Origin: Tannerella sp.
Lineage (GTDB): Bacteria; Bacteroidota; Bacteroidia; Bacteroidales; Tannerellaceae
Direction: 5' to 3'
Assembly (NCBI GenBank): GCA_031283785.1
Contig: JAITBC010000284.1
Location: 1-42,169, forward strand
Length of the DNA stretch: 42,169 nucleotides
Position 1 is the first letter of the stretch. Each line of letters starts with the position of its first letter. The position numbers and the translations under genes were made by a program. The notes below the pieces were generated by a model. That model ran no database searches and was not told where the DNA came from. It was given only the letters and a program-made list of their open reading frames with translations. Positions 25,044-33,963 of this stretch are shown in pieces.

Positions 25044-25418
25044 ATGAAAAAGATAATTTTTACGCTCACATTCACACTCTTCGCTTTAAGTATACAGGCA
25101 GCAGCGAACATAACGCCTGTTTCCGATGCAATCAAAGCGGGTAACGCAGATTTGCTTAAAGACAGGATGAGCGAAGAAGTAGACATTTCCGTTCCCGGAA
25201 CATCTAAAAAAGGTTCGGGAGCCGATGCGGTCGCAATACTCAAGGCTTTCTTCAGGACAAACAAAGTTTCCGGTTTTACGGTCGCACACCATGCTGACAA
25301 AAACGAATCCGGTTTCTTTGTCGGCAAACTAACAACCGACAAAGGCGAATACCGCGTCAATATTACATATACGACAAAAGACGGGAACGTTTTTGTCCAG
25401 ATTATACGGATAGAATAA
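25044..25418 (+). CDS. DUF4783 exported protein
   Basis: A 124-residue protein with a cleavable signal peptide (MKKIIFTLTFTLFALSIQAAA) and a compact NTF2-like mature part, the DUF4783 family, which in Bacteroidales commonly sits beside nadC. Its function is unknown; it is periplasmic by signal. I prefer the ATG at 25044 because GGAGG lies eight bases before it, a rare Shine-Dalgarno in this window; an ATG at 25029 would spoil the signal peptide. nadC follows 12 bases later, so the two are co-transcribed. Confidence 0.85.
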   Translation: MKKIIFTLTFTLFALSIQAAANITPVSDAIKAGNADLLKDRMSEEVDISVPGTSKKGSGADAVAILKAFFRTNKVSGFTVAHHADKNESGFFVGKLTTDKGEYRVNITYTTKDGNVFVQIIRIE

Positions 25419-25430
25419 AAAACACAACGG

Positions 25431-26297
25431 ATGTCGACTATGAACGAAACCAGAACTCCCGATGAATTAACCGACGAATTGATAAAGCTCGCGTTTGCCG
25501 AAGATATAGGCGACGGCGATCATACTACACTGTGTTGCATACCTCCCGGCAAAACGGGGAAAAGCCGCCTGATTATAAAAGACGACGGCGTACTGGCCGG
25601 CACAGGCATGGCCCAAAGGATATTCAACCGTTTCGACACGTCCATGCGGATGGAAATCTTCATACCCGACGGCGCTGAGGTCAGGAATGGAGATATCGCT
25701 TTCACCGTTGAAGGGAAAATACAGTCCATACTCCAGACCGAGAGGCTTGTCCTCAACGTCATGCAACGGATGAGCGGCATAGCGACCATGACACGGCGTT
25801 ATGCGAAAGCCCTTGAAGGAACAAAAACGCATGTTCTGGATACCCGGAAAACAACGCCCGGCATGCGGATCGCAGAAAAGGAGGCCGTACGTATCGGAGG
25901 CGGCGTGAATCACCGTACCGGACTGTTCGACATGATACTGCTCAAAGACAATCATGTCGACTTCGCCGGAGGAATAGAACCGGCTATTACCCGCGCACAT
26001 CATTACCTCAGGGAAAAAGGCAAACACCTGAAAATCGAAATAGAAGTGCGCAATTTCAGCGAATTGGACGAAGTCCTGCGCGTCGGGGGAGTTGACCGTA
26101 TCATGCTGGATAACTTTAATACCGACGATACGCGCCAAGCCGTGAAACGCATCGCCGGAAGGTACGAAACGGAATCGTCCGGCGGCATAACGTTTGAAAC
26201 GCTGCGTAATTATGCGGAATGTGGCGTCGACTATATTTCCGTCGGCGCTCTGACACACTCCGTCAAAAGCCTCGACATGAGTCTGAAAGCCGTCTGA
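25431..26297 (+). CDS. nadC: Nicotinate-nucleotide pyrophosphorylase (quinolinate PRTase)
   Basis: It joins quinolinate to PRPP to form nicotinate mononucleotide in de novo NAD synthesis. The protein has 288 residues. Visible motifs are EDIGDGDHT at the N-terminus, the core DTRKTTPGMR, the substrate-binding GGGVNHRTGLFDMILLKDNH and the barrel ends IEIEVRNFSELDE and DRIMLDNF. No nadA or nadB is in the window. A second in-frame ATG (25440) is equally possible. It is cotranscribed with DUF4783. Confidence 0.96.
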   Translation: MSTMNETRTPDELTDELIKLAFAEDIGDGDHTTLCCIPPGKTGKSRLIIKDDGVLAGTGMAQRIFNRFDTSMRMEIFIPDGAEVRNGDIAFTVEGKIQSILQTERLVLNVMQRMSGIATMTRRYAKALEGTKTHVLDTRKTTPGMRIAEKEAVRIGGGVNHRTGLFDMILLKDNHVDFAGGIEPAITRAHHYLREKGKHLKIEIEVRNFSELDEVLRVGGVDRIMLDNFNTDDTRQAVKRIAGRYETESSGGITFETLRNYAECGVDYISVGALTHSVKSLDMSLKAV

Positions 26298-26344
26298 AAA
26301 ACGGTATACGATAAAATAATAAATAAATTTTCTTCATCATTTTC

Positions 26345-26375
26345 TTTGAAATTAAGAATCTTATACCTACCTTTG
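26345..26375 (+). promoter_or_regulatory. Promoter of the fimbrillin-like gene
   Basis: TTTG (26345-26348), 19 bases, TACCTTTG (26368-26375) is a full consensus promoter. Confidence 0.8.
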
Positions 26376-26443
26376 GAGCGTTTTTTTTAATGGCAGGCAC
26401 AGATATGAGTGCACGTACATTTTTATTTTTAAAACTATTAGCA

Positions 26444-27772
26444 ATGAGAAAAATAACGTTTTTTATAGTGAGTATTCTATGCATCACTGCATGCAACAAT
26501 GAAATCCTCGACAGAGAGAAAGAATCTGCAGAAAGTCAATCTATCGAACTGAGTATGCCTGAGGCTACCGAAGTTTCCGTCTATAGCGAGGCTACCGTAA
26601 GCGAATGTACGATTGACAGTATATGGGTACTTGAATTTAACAATTCAGGGACAACACTGTTACACCATGAGCTTATAAAAGGTTCCAGAATCATAAACCG
26701 GGGCTATGCGACACAATTATTACCCCAGTTATCATTCACGCCGACTAACGGAAGCCTTATCATATGTATAGCAAACTGTGACAGTACCGCTTCGTTTTCC
26801 GGTCTTACAAAATCAACCATAAACAACTGTTTTTCGTCGCAACGCGAATATCATTCAGACGGAGAATCTCTCCCAATGTACGGGGAATTGGGATGGTCCA
26901 CATCATCCTATACCTGCAGGATGACGCGCGCAGTAGCAAAAATACGGGTACAGATGGGTTCGGAGGTTTCCGATGTTACAGGGAATTTTACGGCGGAAAA
27001 TGTCAGCTATAAAATATACAACCACAGCAAAGGCGGGAATATACAACCGAGTACGCCTGTTGTGGGAAAACCCCAAACATTGCCGGGAACCGGTACCGGA
27101 ACATTATTCTATTTACTGCAGAAAAACGGCACCGGAGCTAAAAACGCTTATCTCTATGAATACCCGACAAGCACAAAAGATGCGACCGGCAGCAGCACTC
27201 TCGACAAGACAAAGTTCGATGCAGGCAGGCAGTATATTATCCTCGAAAAGGACAACTCCGGAACCAAAACTTATTACCGCCTGGATTTTTATAATGCCGA
27301 CACGTTTATTAATATAAATCGCAATCACCATTATATATTCACCATACAAAAAGTTCGCAGCGAAGGATATACGGCCCTGGCACAAGCGCAAAATAATCCC
27401 GGCAGCAATATAGAATATACGATCAAAATCGATGATGATTCGGAATTTGTTAAATCAAACGGGCAATATGCAATCGTAACAAGTGTTGATACGGCATATG
27501 TAGTGCCTAAGGGAACCGCCGTTAACAATTATACAATCGCAACGGCAAAATACGTGCTGCCTGCAGGAATAAGTCTCGGCGCATCAACGACAAATACAAT
27601 AACCGTGAAATCGGTGGTCTCTCCGGGAACAATGGCGCTTTCCGGCATTACGACGTTAAGCGCAAGTAACGGAGATATTAAAGTAAATACAAATGCTTCA
27701 TTTACAGAAGGAGTCATTACGATTAAGCTGGGGAATATCACACATGATCTCCATGTGAAGGCAAAACCGTAA
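26444..27772 (+). CDS. Fimbrillin-like lipoprotein (Mfa/Fim type)
   Basis: A 442-residue surface lipoprotein. [19 protein letters not shown] gives a lipobox with Cys16 to be lipidated. The N-terminal domain contains [11 protein letters not shown], typical of Mfa/FimB-type anchors or fimbrial subunits, then [11 protein letters not shown], a common fimbrillin strand motif, and a long beta-rich C-terminus. Which fimbrial component it is cannot be decided; no usher, anchor or partner subunit is adjacent. I start at 26444 because the consensus promoter ends at 26375 and an upstream ATG at 26390 would leave no leader. Its 3' end overlaps the convergent acetyltransferase by 35 bases. Confidence 0.75.
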   Translation: MRKITFFIVSILCITACNNEILDREKESAESQSIELSMPEATEVSVYSEATVSECTIDSIWVLEFNNSGTTLLHHELIKGSRIINRGYATQLLPQLSFTPTNGSLIICIANCDSTASFSGLTKSTINNCFSSQREYHSDGESLPMYGELGWSTSSYTCRMTRAVAKIRVQMGSEVSDVTGNFTAENVSYKIYNHSKGGNIQPSTPVVGKPQTLPGTGTGTLFYLLQKNGTGAKNAYLYEYPTSTKDATGSSTLDKTKFDAGRQYIILEKDNSGTKTYYRLDFYNADTFININRNHHYIFTIQKVRSEGYTALAQAQNNPGSNIEYTIKIDDDSEFVKSNGQYAIVTSVDTAYVVPKGTAVNNYTIATAKYVLPAGISLGASTTNTITVKSVVSPGTMALSGITTLSASNGDIKVNTNASFTEGVITIKLGNITHDLHVKAKP

Positions 27773-28337
27773 CTTTACCGTCTTCAAAGAGATACCGCTC
27801 ATTGCTTTCCGGGCAAACGGCAATTCCGGCAGCATCGAAATCCAGGCGATGTCCGTATGCGCTTACCCACCCGGTCCGGCATGCAGGATTCCCTGTGACC
27901 AGGGCGTAAGCCGGAATGTCTTTCGTCACAACGGCGCCGGCTCCAACCATGGCATATTCGCCTATTACATGACCGCAAACGATGGTTGCATTAGCGCCTA
28001 TTGAGGCGCCTTTGCAAACATGCGTCGGCATATATTCATGCTTTCTCGGAACAGCACTGCGGGGGTTTATCACATTAGTAAACACACATGACGGGCCTAA
28101 AAAGACATCATCCTCACAAGTGACGCCGGTATACACCGAAACGTTATTCTGCACTTTCACATTGTCGCCAAGCATAACCCCTGCAGATATCATAACGTTC
28201 TGCCCGATATTACAATTTTTCCCAATGACGCATCCCGTCATCAAATGCGAGAAATGCCATATTTTTGTCCCTTCGCCTATTTCACAACCTTCGTCTATAA
28301 CCGCAGTTTCATGAGCGGTATAACCTTTTATTTTCAT
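27738..28337 (-). CDS. WbpD/WlbB-like sugar N-acetyltransferase (left-handed beta helix)
   Basis: A 199-residue hexapeptide-repeat acetyltransferase. The first 120 residues show isoleucine-patch repeats ([30 protein letters not shown]), then [10 protein letters not shown] and [24 protein letters not shown]. These segments resemble UDP-2-acetamido-3-amino-2,3-dideoxyglucuronate N-acetyltransferases of O-antigen and capsule synthesis. No dehydrogenase or aminotransferase partner of that pathway is nearby, so the real substrate is uncertain. It is cytoplasmic and would use acetyl-CoA. Confidence 0.82.
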   Translation of the reverse strand: MKIKGYTAHETAVIDEGCEIGEGTKIWHFSHLMTGCVIGKNCNIGQNVMISAGVMLGDNVKVQNNVSVYTGVTCEDDVFLGPSCVFTNVINPRSAVPRKHEYMPTHVCKGASIGANATIVCGHVIGEYAMVGAGAVVTKDIPAYALVTGNPACRTGWVSAYGHRLDFDAAGIAVCPESNERYLFEDGKVTVLPSHGDHV

Positions 28338-28444
28338 TCGTCAACGCTGTTAATTCTCTTCTTTTCAACAAGCCCCGTATCTCTCTCCGCGGCAAAGCCC
28401 CCCCCCTCAATTTGCTGATGCCTGAAGGGGAAGCATGAAAAACA

Positions 28445-29149
28445 CTACTTATATATCAAAAAGATAGCCGGCTTCTTTTTCATATCGGGTATATTCCCCG
28501 CCCACTCTTTAACCGGGAGTGTTCGTATAAATTCATCGTCGCATGTTATATTACAGGCCACGCACAAACGTGTCGAAGGCCTGCATATTCGCACAAAGTC
28601 ATTCAATAAATTACAGTTCCGGTAAGGCGTTTCGATAAACAACTGCGTCTCATTCTCCGAATACATACGCGCTTCAAACGTTTTTATGCTCTCCGCACGT
28701 TTGGAGGCGTCAACCGGCAGGTAGCCGTGAAAGGAGAAGCGCTGCCCGTTAAACCCGGAAGCCATCAATGCCATCAGTATAGACGACGGGCCTACCAGCG
28801 GCGTCACACGATAGCCTTTACGTTGCGCTACCGCCACAATATCCGCACCGGGATCGGCAACAGCCGGGCAACCGGCTTCCGACATCACGCCGACGGACTC
28901 TCCGGCTGCCATAGGAGCTAACATATCCGGAATGACCGCAGGAGGCGTATGCTCGTTTAACTCCGTGAAAGAAAGCTTGTCTATCGCGACCGACGGATCC
29001 GCCTTCTTCAAAAAACGCCTTGCCGTACGCAGGTCTTCAACGATAAAATGCTTCAGCGACAAAATCACCTCCCGGTTATATGGCGGCAATACGCGGTCAT
29101 GCGCCGTCTCCCCCAGTGTTACCGGTATCAGATATAAAGCCGGATGCAT
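28445..29149 (-). CDS. RsmI-like SAM-dependent methyltransferase
   Basis: A 234-residue member of the tetrapyrrole-methylase superfamily, closest in motifs to RsmI, which 2'-O-methylates C1402 of 16S rRNA. Visible are LYLIPVTLGE at the start, VIVEDL-like FIVEDLRTARRFLK, GVMSEAGCPAVADPGADIV (SAM-binding) and TPLVGPSSILMALMASGFNG. It is shorter than E. coli RsmI and lacks the C-terminal extension; in Bacteroidota this short form is common. It lies 20 bases downstream of gnd and probably shares its transcript. Confidence 0.85.
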   Translation of the reverse strand: MHPALYLIPVTLGETAHDRVLPPYNREVILSLKHFIVEDLRTARRFLKKADPSVAIDKLSFTELNEHTPPAVIPDMLAPMAAGESVGVMSEAGCPAVADPGADIVAVAQRKGYRVTPLVGPSSILMALMASGFNGQRFSFHGYLPVDASKRAESIKTFEARMYSENETQLFIETPYRNCNLLNDFVRICRPSTRLCVACNITCDDEFIRTLPVKEWAGNIPDMKKKPAIFLIYK

Positions 29150-29169
29150 AAAGCGTTACCTGGAATGAA

Positions 29170-30621
29170 TTATACGGAATAGGTAGATGCAGCGGTATCG
29201 CCACCTTTACCGGTCCAGTTTGTATGGAAAAATTCGCCTCGCGGGCGATCAATACGTTCATAAGTATGCGCTCCGAAATAATCGCGTTGAGCCTGCAGCA
29301 GGTTAGCCGGTAAGCGTTCCGAGCGATAACCGTCGAAATAATTTAACGCAGCGCTCATAGCCGGCGCCGGTATCCCGTTCGTCACAGCCGCTACTATAAC
29401 GCGGCGCCAGCTATCCTGCGCCGTTATCACTTTTTCTTTGAAGAACGGGTCTAACAGCAGATTCGTAAGATCCGGATTCCTGTCGAAAGCTTCTTTTATT
29501 TTTCCCAGGAAGACCGACCGGATGATGCAACCGCCGCGCCACATCAGCGCTATCCCGCCATAATTAAGATTCCATTTATATTCTTTAGCCGCCTCGCGCA
29601 TGAGCATATACCCCTGGGCGTAAGATACTATTTTAGAAGCATAGAGAGCATTTTTCAGGTCTTCGACAAAAGCGGCCTTATCGCCTGAAAATGAAAAAGT
29701 ATGGCCGGGAATTTGTTTTGAAGCAACAACGCGCTCTTCCTTTTGTGCCGACAAACAGCGTGCGAATACCGCTTCTCCGATAAGCGTCAGCGGCACGCCC
29801 TGGTCGAGCGCAGAAACAGCCGTCCATTTACCCGTACCTTTTTGCCCGGCAGTATCAAGTATCTTATCAACGACTACTTCTCCCTCCTCATTTTTATATG
29901 CCAGAATATCGCGTGTTATTTCAATAAGGTAACTGTTAAGTTCCCCGTCGTTCCATTCTTTGAAAACTTCATGCATCTCCCATGCCGACATGCCGAGAAG
30001 GTCTTTCATAATCTGGTATGTTTCACATATAAGCTGCATATCGCCATATTCTATACCGTTATGTACCATTTTCACAAAATGCCCGGCGCCGTTTTCCCCT
30101 ACCCAGTCGCAGCAAGGCTGCCCGTCAGCTTTTGCGCATATAGACTGGAAAACAGGTTTTACCGTCTCCCATGCAGCTCTTGAACCGCCCGGCATCATCG
30201 AAGGGCCATTAAGCGCACCCTCTTCTCCTCCCGATACGCCGGTGCCGATATAGTTCAAGCCTTTGCTTTCCACATATGCCGTACGGCGTATCGTATCCGG
30301 GAAATGCGTATTCCCCCCGTCAATAATAACATCGCCGGCCTCAAGATAAGGAATAATCCGTTCAATAAAACCGTCAACCGCATTCCCCGCCTTTACAAGC
30401 ATCATTACCTTACGCGGACGCTTAAGCGATTTACATAACTCTTCGATAGAATGTACGCCGATAAAATTTTTACCTTTCCCGCGTCCGTTGACGAACTTGT
30501 CGACTTTTTCCACCGTACGGTTAAACACAGCAACCGTGAATCCTTTACTCTCCATGTTCAATACAAGATTTTCACCCATAACGGCTAAACCAATCAAGCC
30601 GATATCCGCTAATTTCTCCAT
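29170..30621 (-). CDS. gnd: 6-phosphogluconate dehydrogenase, decarboxylating
   Basis: It oxidises 6-phosphogluconate to ribulose 5-phosphate, making NADPH. The length (483 residues) and motifs are canonical: GLAVMGENLVLNMESKGF at the N-terminus, GGNTHFPDT, GVSGGEEGALNGPSMMPGG near 130, the catalytic-lysine HFVKMVHNGIEYGDMQ near 185, and GQKGTGKWTAVSALDQGVPL. The usual partners zwf and pgl are not adjacent. It has its own -7 box at 30671-30678. Confidence 0.97.
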   Translation of the reverse strand: MEKLADIGLIGLAVMGENLVLNMESKGFTVAVFNRTVEKVDKFVNGRGKGKNFIGVHSIEELCKSLKRPRKVMMLVKAGNAVDGFIERIIPYLEAGDVIIDGGNTHFPDTIRRTAYVESKGLNYIGTGVSGGEEGALNGPSMMPGGSRAAWETVKPVFQSICAKADGQPCCDWVGENGAGHFVKMVHNGIEYGDMQLICETYQIMKDLLGMSAWEMHEVFKEWNDGELNSYLIEITRDILAYKNEEGEVVVDKILDTAGQKGTGKWTAVSALDQGVPLTLIGEAVFARCLSAQKEERVVASKQIPGHTFSFSGDKAAFVEDLKNALYASKIVSYAQGYMLMREAAKEYKWNLNYGGIALMWRGGCIIRSVFLGKIKEAFDRNPDLTNLLLDPFFKEKVITAQDSWRRVIVAAVTNGIPAPAMSAALNYFDGYRSERLPANLLQAQRDYFGAHTYERIDRPRGEFFHTNWTGKGGDTAASTYSV

Positions 30622-30670
30622 AAATTTAATTTTTTAATTAATATATCATCGCGTTACATATTCCTGCGTG

Positions 30671-30678
30671 CAAAGTTA
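30671..30678 (-). promoter_or_regulatory. gnd: -7 element of gnd
   Basis: TAACTTTG on the minus strand fits TAnnTTTG, 49 bases before the gnd ATG. No convincing -33 element is visible. Confidence 0.5.
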
Positions 30679-30741
30679 ATGACAATCATATAAATAAAAA
30701 AATAAAAGTGCGGCTCTCATTTGAAGAAAGATAAATTTTGA

Positions 30742-32070
30742 TTATCGTTCTCCTATTATTTTTATGACGTCAAGTCTTTCGGAGTAGAAGTATAACAGCA
30801 TGCCCCGGGAAAACAGGAATATGAGGAATGATATCCATAATGCGGTATTATTAAGGACAGGCGAAAGGGCATAGAAGGAAGCAAAAAATAATACGGTAGA
30901 GATGAAAACGGTATTCCGTAACAGTTTTGTTTTTGTTGCGCCTATCATTATGCCGTCTATCATAAAGGGAATACATCCTGCCAATGGAACGGCTATTACC
31001 CATATGATATATTGTCCGGCTGTGTGCAAGACCTCTTCCGAAGGCGAAAAAATCATCAAAATCTCTTCCCATGCCATAATATAGACAATGACATACAGTA
31101 TGGCTATAATCAGCGACCAGAATATCAGGCGGCGAATGTAACGTTTCAGCATATCCGGATTGCGTTCGCCGACAAAACGTCCCGACAACGCTTCACCGGC
31201 ATATGCAAAGCCGTCGGACATATATGAAAACAATGTAAACAGTTGCATAAGCAGAGCGTTTGTTGTCAATATCGTATCGCCAAAACGGGCGGAGGCGGCC
31301 GTGAAAAATGTATAAACGGCCACGACACATGCCGTACGAAGAAAAATGTCTTTATTAACATGCAGAAAACGTACGAAGGCGTCAAACCGTAAAGATTCCC
31401 CGACGTCGAAGTATTGTATATATTTACGGTATTTTACAAACAAAAACACACACGATACCATCAGCCCGGCATATTGTGCGACTACCGTACCCAGGGCGAT
31501 ACCGGCTATCCCCATATCAAAACAAAAAACGAAAAGGAGGCTGAATATCGCGTTTATAATCACCGACGTGATTGCAATATACATCGGCGTCCTTGCATCC
31601 TGCATACCAATAAACCATCCATGGATAGCAAAGAGGGAAACAGATGCGGGGACAGCCCATATACGCACAAAGAAATATTCTCCCGCTAATCGTCGTACGG
31701 CATCGCTACCCTGCATGACATAAAGGAAAAAATTGCCTGCAGGTTTCTGCAGTGCAACGAGAAATAAAGCTATTATGAGGGTAAGCCACAAAGCACGTAC
31801 AAGCATATTGCCACATTCCCTGAAATTACCTGCCCCATAAGCCTGCGCTGTGATACCGCTTGTCCCCATACGAAGAAACGCGCAGTTCCAATAGATGAAA
31901 TTGAAGATGGTCGTACCGATAGAAAGTGCGGCAATGTTGACATCTTCGCCGATATGTCCGGCAATGGCAATATCAACCATTCCCTGCATGGGAATGATGA
32001 TATTTGAAATCATATTAGGAATTGCCAACCTTAATATCTCTCTGTTTACAGTTGAAACCTTTCGATTCAC
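30742..32070 (-). CDS. MATE-family efflux transporter
   Basis: A 442-residue inner-membrane protein with about twelve hydrophobic segments. It opens with the MATE pattern (LAIPNMISNIIIPMQGMVDIAIAGHIG) and repeats a related layout in the second half (ANTIAL... family position: TNALLMQLFTLFSYMSDGFAYAGEA). Such DinF/NorM-like transporters exchange drugs or metabolites against Na+ or H+. It follows the GNAT gene by 18 bases, suggesting cotranscription. The substrate is unknown. Confidence 0.92.
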   Translation of the reverse strand: MNRKVSTVNREILRLAIPNMISNIIIPMQGMVDIAIAGHIGEDVNIAALSIGTTIFNFIYWNCAFLRMGTSGITAQAYGAGNFRECGNMLVRALWLTLIIALFLVALQKPAGNFFLYVMQGSDAVRRLAGEYFFVRIWAVPASVSLFAIHGWFIGMQDARTPMYIAITSVIINAIFSLLFVFCFDMGIAGIALGTVVAQYAGLMVSCVFLFVKYRKYIQYFDVGESLRFDAFVRFLHVNKDIFLRTACVVAVYTFFTAASARFGDTILTTNALLMQLFTLFSYMSDGFAYAGEALSGRFVGERNPDMLKRYIRRLIFWSLIIAILYVIVYIMAWEEILMIFSPSEEVLHTAGQYIIWVIAVPLAGCIPFMIDGIMIGATKTKLLRNTVFISTVLFFASFYALSPVLNNTALWISFLIFLFSRGMLLYFYSERLDVIKIIGER

Positions 32071-32088
32071 GTCTCTGTCGCTGATTCA

Positions 32089-32571
32089 TTACAATAAAAG
32101 TTGCCAGTCGCCGACGTCAATCCACCTGCCGAATTTATATCCTACTTCTTTAAACTCTGACACTTGCCGGAAACCGAATTTCTCATGAAGCTTCACGCTT
32201 TGCGGATTAGGTATGGTAATACACGCTATGACCGCATGTACAGGCATACGCCTCAGTTCTCCAACGAGAGCGTCCATCAGCATCGTGCCTGTTCCCTTAC
32301 CATGATAAGCCCTGTCCGTATAAATCGTTGACTCTACCGTATGACGATACGCTTCGCGTTTTTTCCATCCTGAAGCATAGCAATACCCACGTATCCGGCC
32401 GGCATCCTCATATACCAGAAACGGATATTTCTCCGAAACGGCCCTGATTCTGTCACGCATCTCCATTTCCGGTACGAGGTTCGTTTCGAATGTGATATCC
32501 GTATTCTCTATATAATAATTGTATATCTCCGCTATCCCGGCGGCATCTTCGGTTTTGGCTGTTCGAATCAT
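32089..32571 (-). CDS. GNAT N-acetyltransferase, phosphinothricin-acetyltransferase-like
   Basis: A 160-residue single-domain GNAT. It shows IYNYYIENTDITFET near residue 17, PFLVYEDAGRIRGYCYAS in the core beta-strands and the acetyl-CoA loop DRAYHGKGTGTMLMDAL around residue 95, matching the Pat/Bar and methionine-sulfoximine acetyltransferase subfamily. Substrate is not predictable. It lies 43 bases after pdxB and 18 before the MATE gene. Confidence 0.88.
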   Translation of the reverse strand: MIRTAKTEDAAGIAEIYNYYIENTDITFETNLVPEMEMRDRIRAVSEKYPFLVYEDAGRIRGYCYASGWKKREAYRHTVESTIYTDRAYHGKGTGTMLMDALVGELRRMPVHAVIACITIPNPQSVKLHEKFGFRQVSEFKEVGYKFGRWIDVGDWQLLL

Positions 32572-32614
32572 TGTTTACTTATCTTTTTTTTATATAACAA
32601 TTGAATAATGCGCC

Positions 32615-33820
32615 TTAAGCAATCCGGAATCCGATCCCTTGAAGCGCTGCGACAACATCATCGCCAACATTTACCGCCCGGATGACGAAATTCTTAAATT
32701 CACGGCGCACCCCGTATCCCCCCCGTTGTTCTTCAAAAGTCTCCGGCGCATTCTTCAAACGGTTACTGTCGTCCCGAACAGGATAAGTGTGTGTAATCGC
32801 TTCATAGAATACCTGTTCGTTCGACTTGTTCCTGCCATCGAGAGGTATCTCCATGGACACCGGAGGCGCGGGAATATTTCCAGGATACCAGTCCGGCAGG
32901 ATGTTGAGGTTAAAAAATTTGCAAAATTCATGGATGCAGGCAGCTGTTCCGTTTGCTTTACCATCGGACGAATAACCTGCAATGTGCGGCGTGCCGATAA
33001 ATGCCCCGTCCAGCAAGTCCCTGTCAAGGTTCGGCTCCCCTTCCCATACATCAAGAATATATTCTGATATCCTGCCTGTCCGTACAGCCCGTTTCAGCGC
33101 CTCCGTATCCGTTACCGGCCCGCGCGAGGTATTCACAAACACAGCTCCGCCCTTCATTTTCCCAAAGAAATCGTCCGACGCCAAATGGAAAGTCTTGTAG
33201 GGACCTTCTTTTGTAAGCGGAGTATGACATGTCACAATATCGCTTTCCGTCAGTAGTTTATCGAGTGCGATAAATGCTGTTTCGCCTTCGTTTGCGAGTG
33301 TCACTCTTTCCGGCGCAGAATTTTCGCCGGGAGCAGTAAGAGTGGCTCCTGTTTCCCGCTCCGCACGCGGAGGGTCGTTCCGTAATACGCGCATACCGAG
33401 CATTTCTGCCGTCCATGCGACTTTACTGCCGACATTACCGACGCCGATAACCCCAAGCGTCAAATCCGACAACTTCAATGACCGTTCTTTCACCAATGTT
33501 ACAATAGCGGCGGTGATATACTGCTGTACCGACCACGAGTTGCATCCCGGCGCGTTCACCCAACGGATATCTGCCGCATCACAATATCCCGTGTCGATAT
33601 GATCGAAGCCTATCGTGGCGGTAGCAATAAGTTTCACTATGCTGTCTTTTAATAATGCCTCATTGCATTTTGTCCTCGTACGTGTAAAAATTGCGTCGGC
33701 GTCATTTACATCCGCAGCGGTTATTTTGGCTCCCGGCAAATAAACGACATCGGCATAAGAGTCCAAAACGCCTTTAAGGAAAGGTATCTTGTCGTCGGCA
33801 ACGATTTTAAGCCGTTTCAT
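32615..33820 (-). CDS. pdxB: 4-phosphoerythronate dehydrogenase
   Basis: An NAD-dependent 2-hydroxyacid dehydrogenase of the PdxB type, second step of DXP-independent vitamin B6 synthesis. From the ATG at 33820 it has 401 residues. ATATIGFDHID and GCNSWSVQQY are PdxB-like; the dinucleotide fold is GVIGVGNVGSKVAWTAE, followed by the catalytic region ending in TPHIAGYSSDGKANGT with its histidine. A segment of about 25 residues (ETGATLTAPGENSAPERV..., after NDPPRAER) is longer than I expect for the family. In-frame ATGs at 33871 and 33832 lack support. Confidence 0.93.
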   Translation of the reverse strand: MKRLKIVADDKIPFLKGVLDSYADVVYLPGAKITAADVNDADAIFTRTRTKCNEALLKDSIVKLIATATIGFDHIDTGYCDAADIRWVNAPGCNSWSVQQYITAAIVTLVKERSLKLSDLTLGVIGVGNVGSKVAWTAEMLGMRVLRNDPPRAERETGATLTAPGENSAPERVTLANEGETAFIALDKLLTESDIVTCHTPLTKEGPYKTFHLASDDFFGKMKGGAVFVNTSRGPVTDTEALKRAVRTGRISEYILDVWEGEPNLDRDLLDGAFIGTPHIAGYSSDGKANGTAACIHEFCKFFNLNILPDWYPGNIPAPPVSMEIPLDGRNKSNEQVFYEAITHTYPVRDDSNRLKNAPETFEEQRGGYGVRREFKNFVIRAVNVGDDVVAALQGIGFRIA

Positions 33821-33963
33821 TGTATTAATCATCCTTAATCTCCCCTCGTTTTTGATCGCCGGCCGGCACAAAGAAACGCGCCCGAACTGTCTTTTTTCAT
33901 TTCACGCGTTTGGATATCGCACGATTCTCATCTAATTTCGACCTGTCCGGGGCGTTAATTAAT

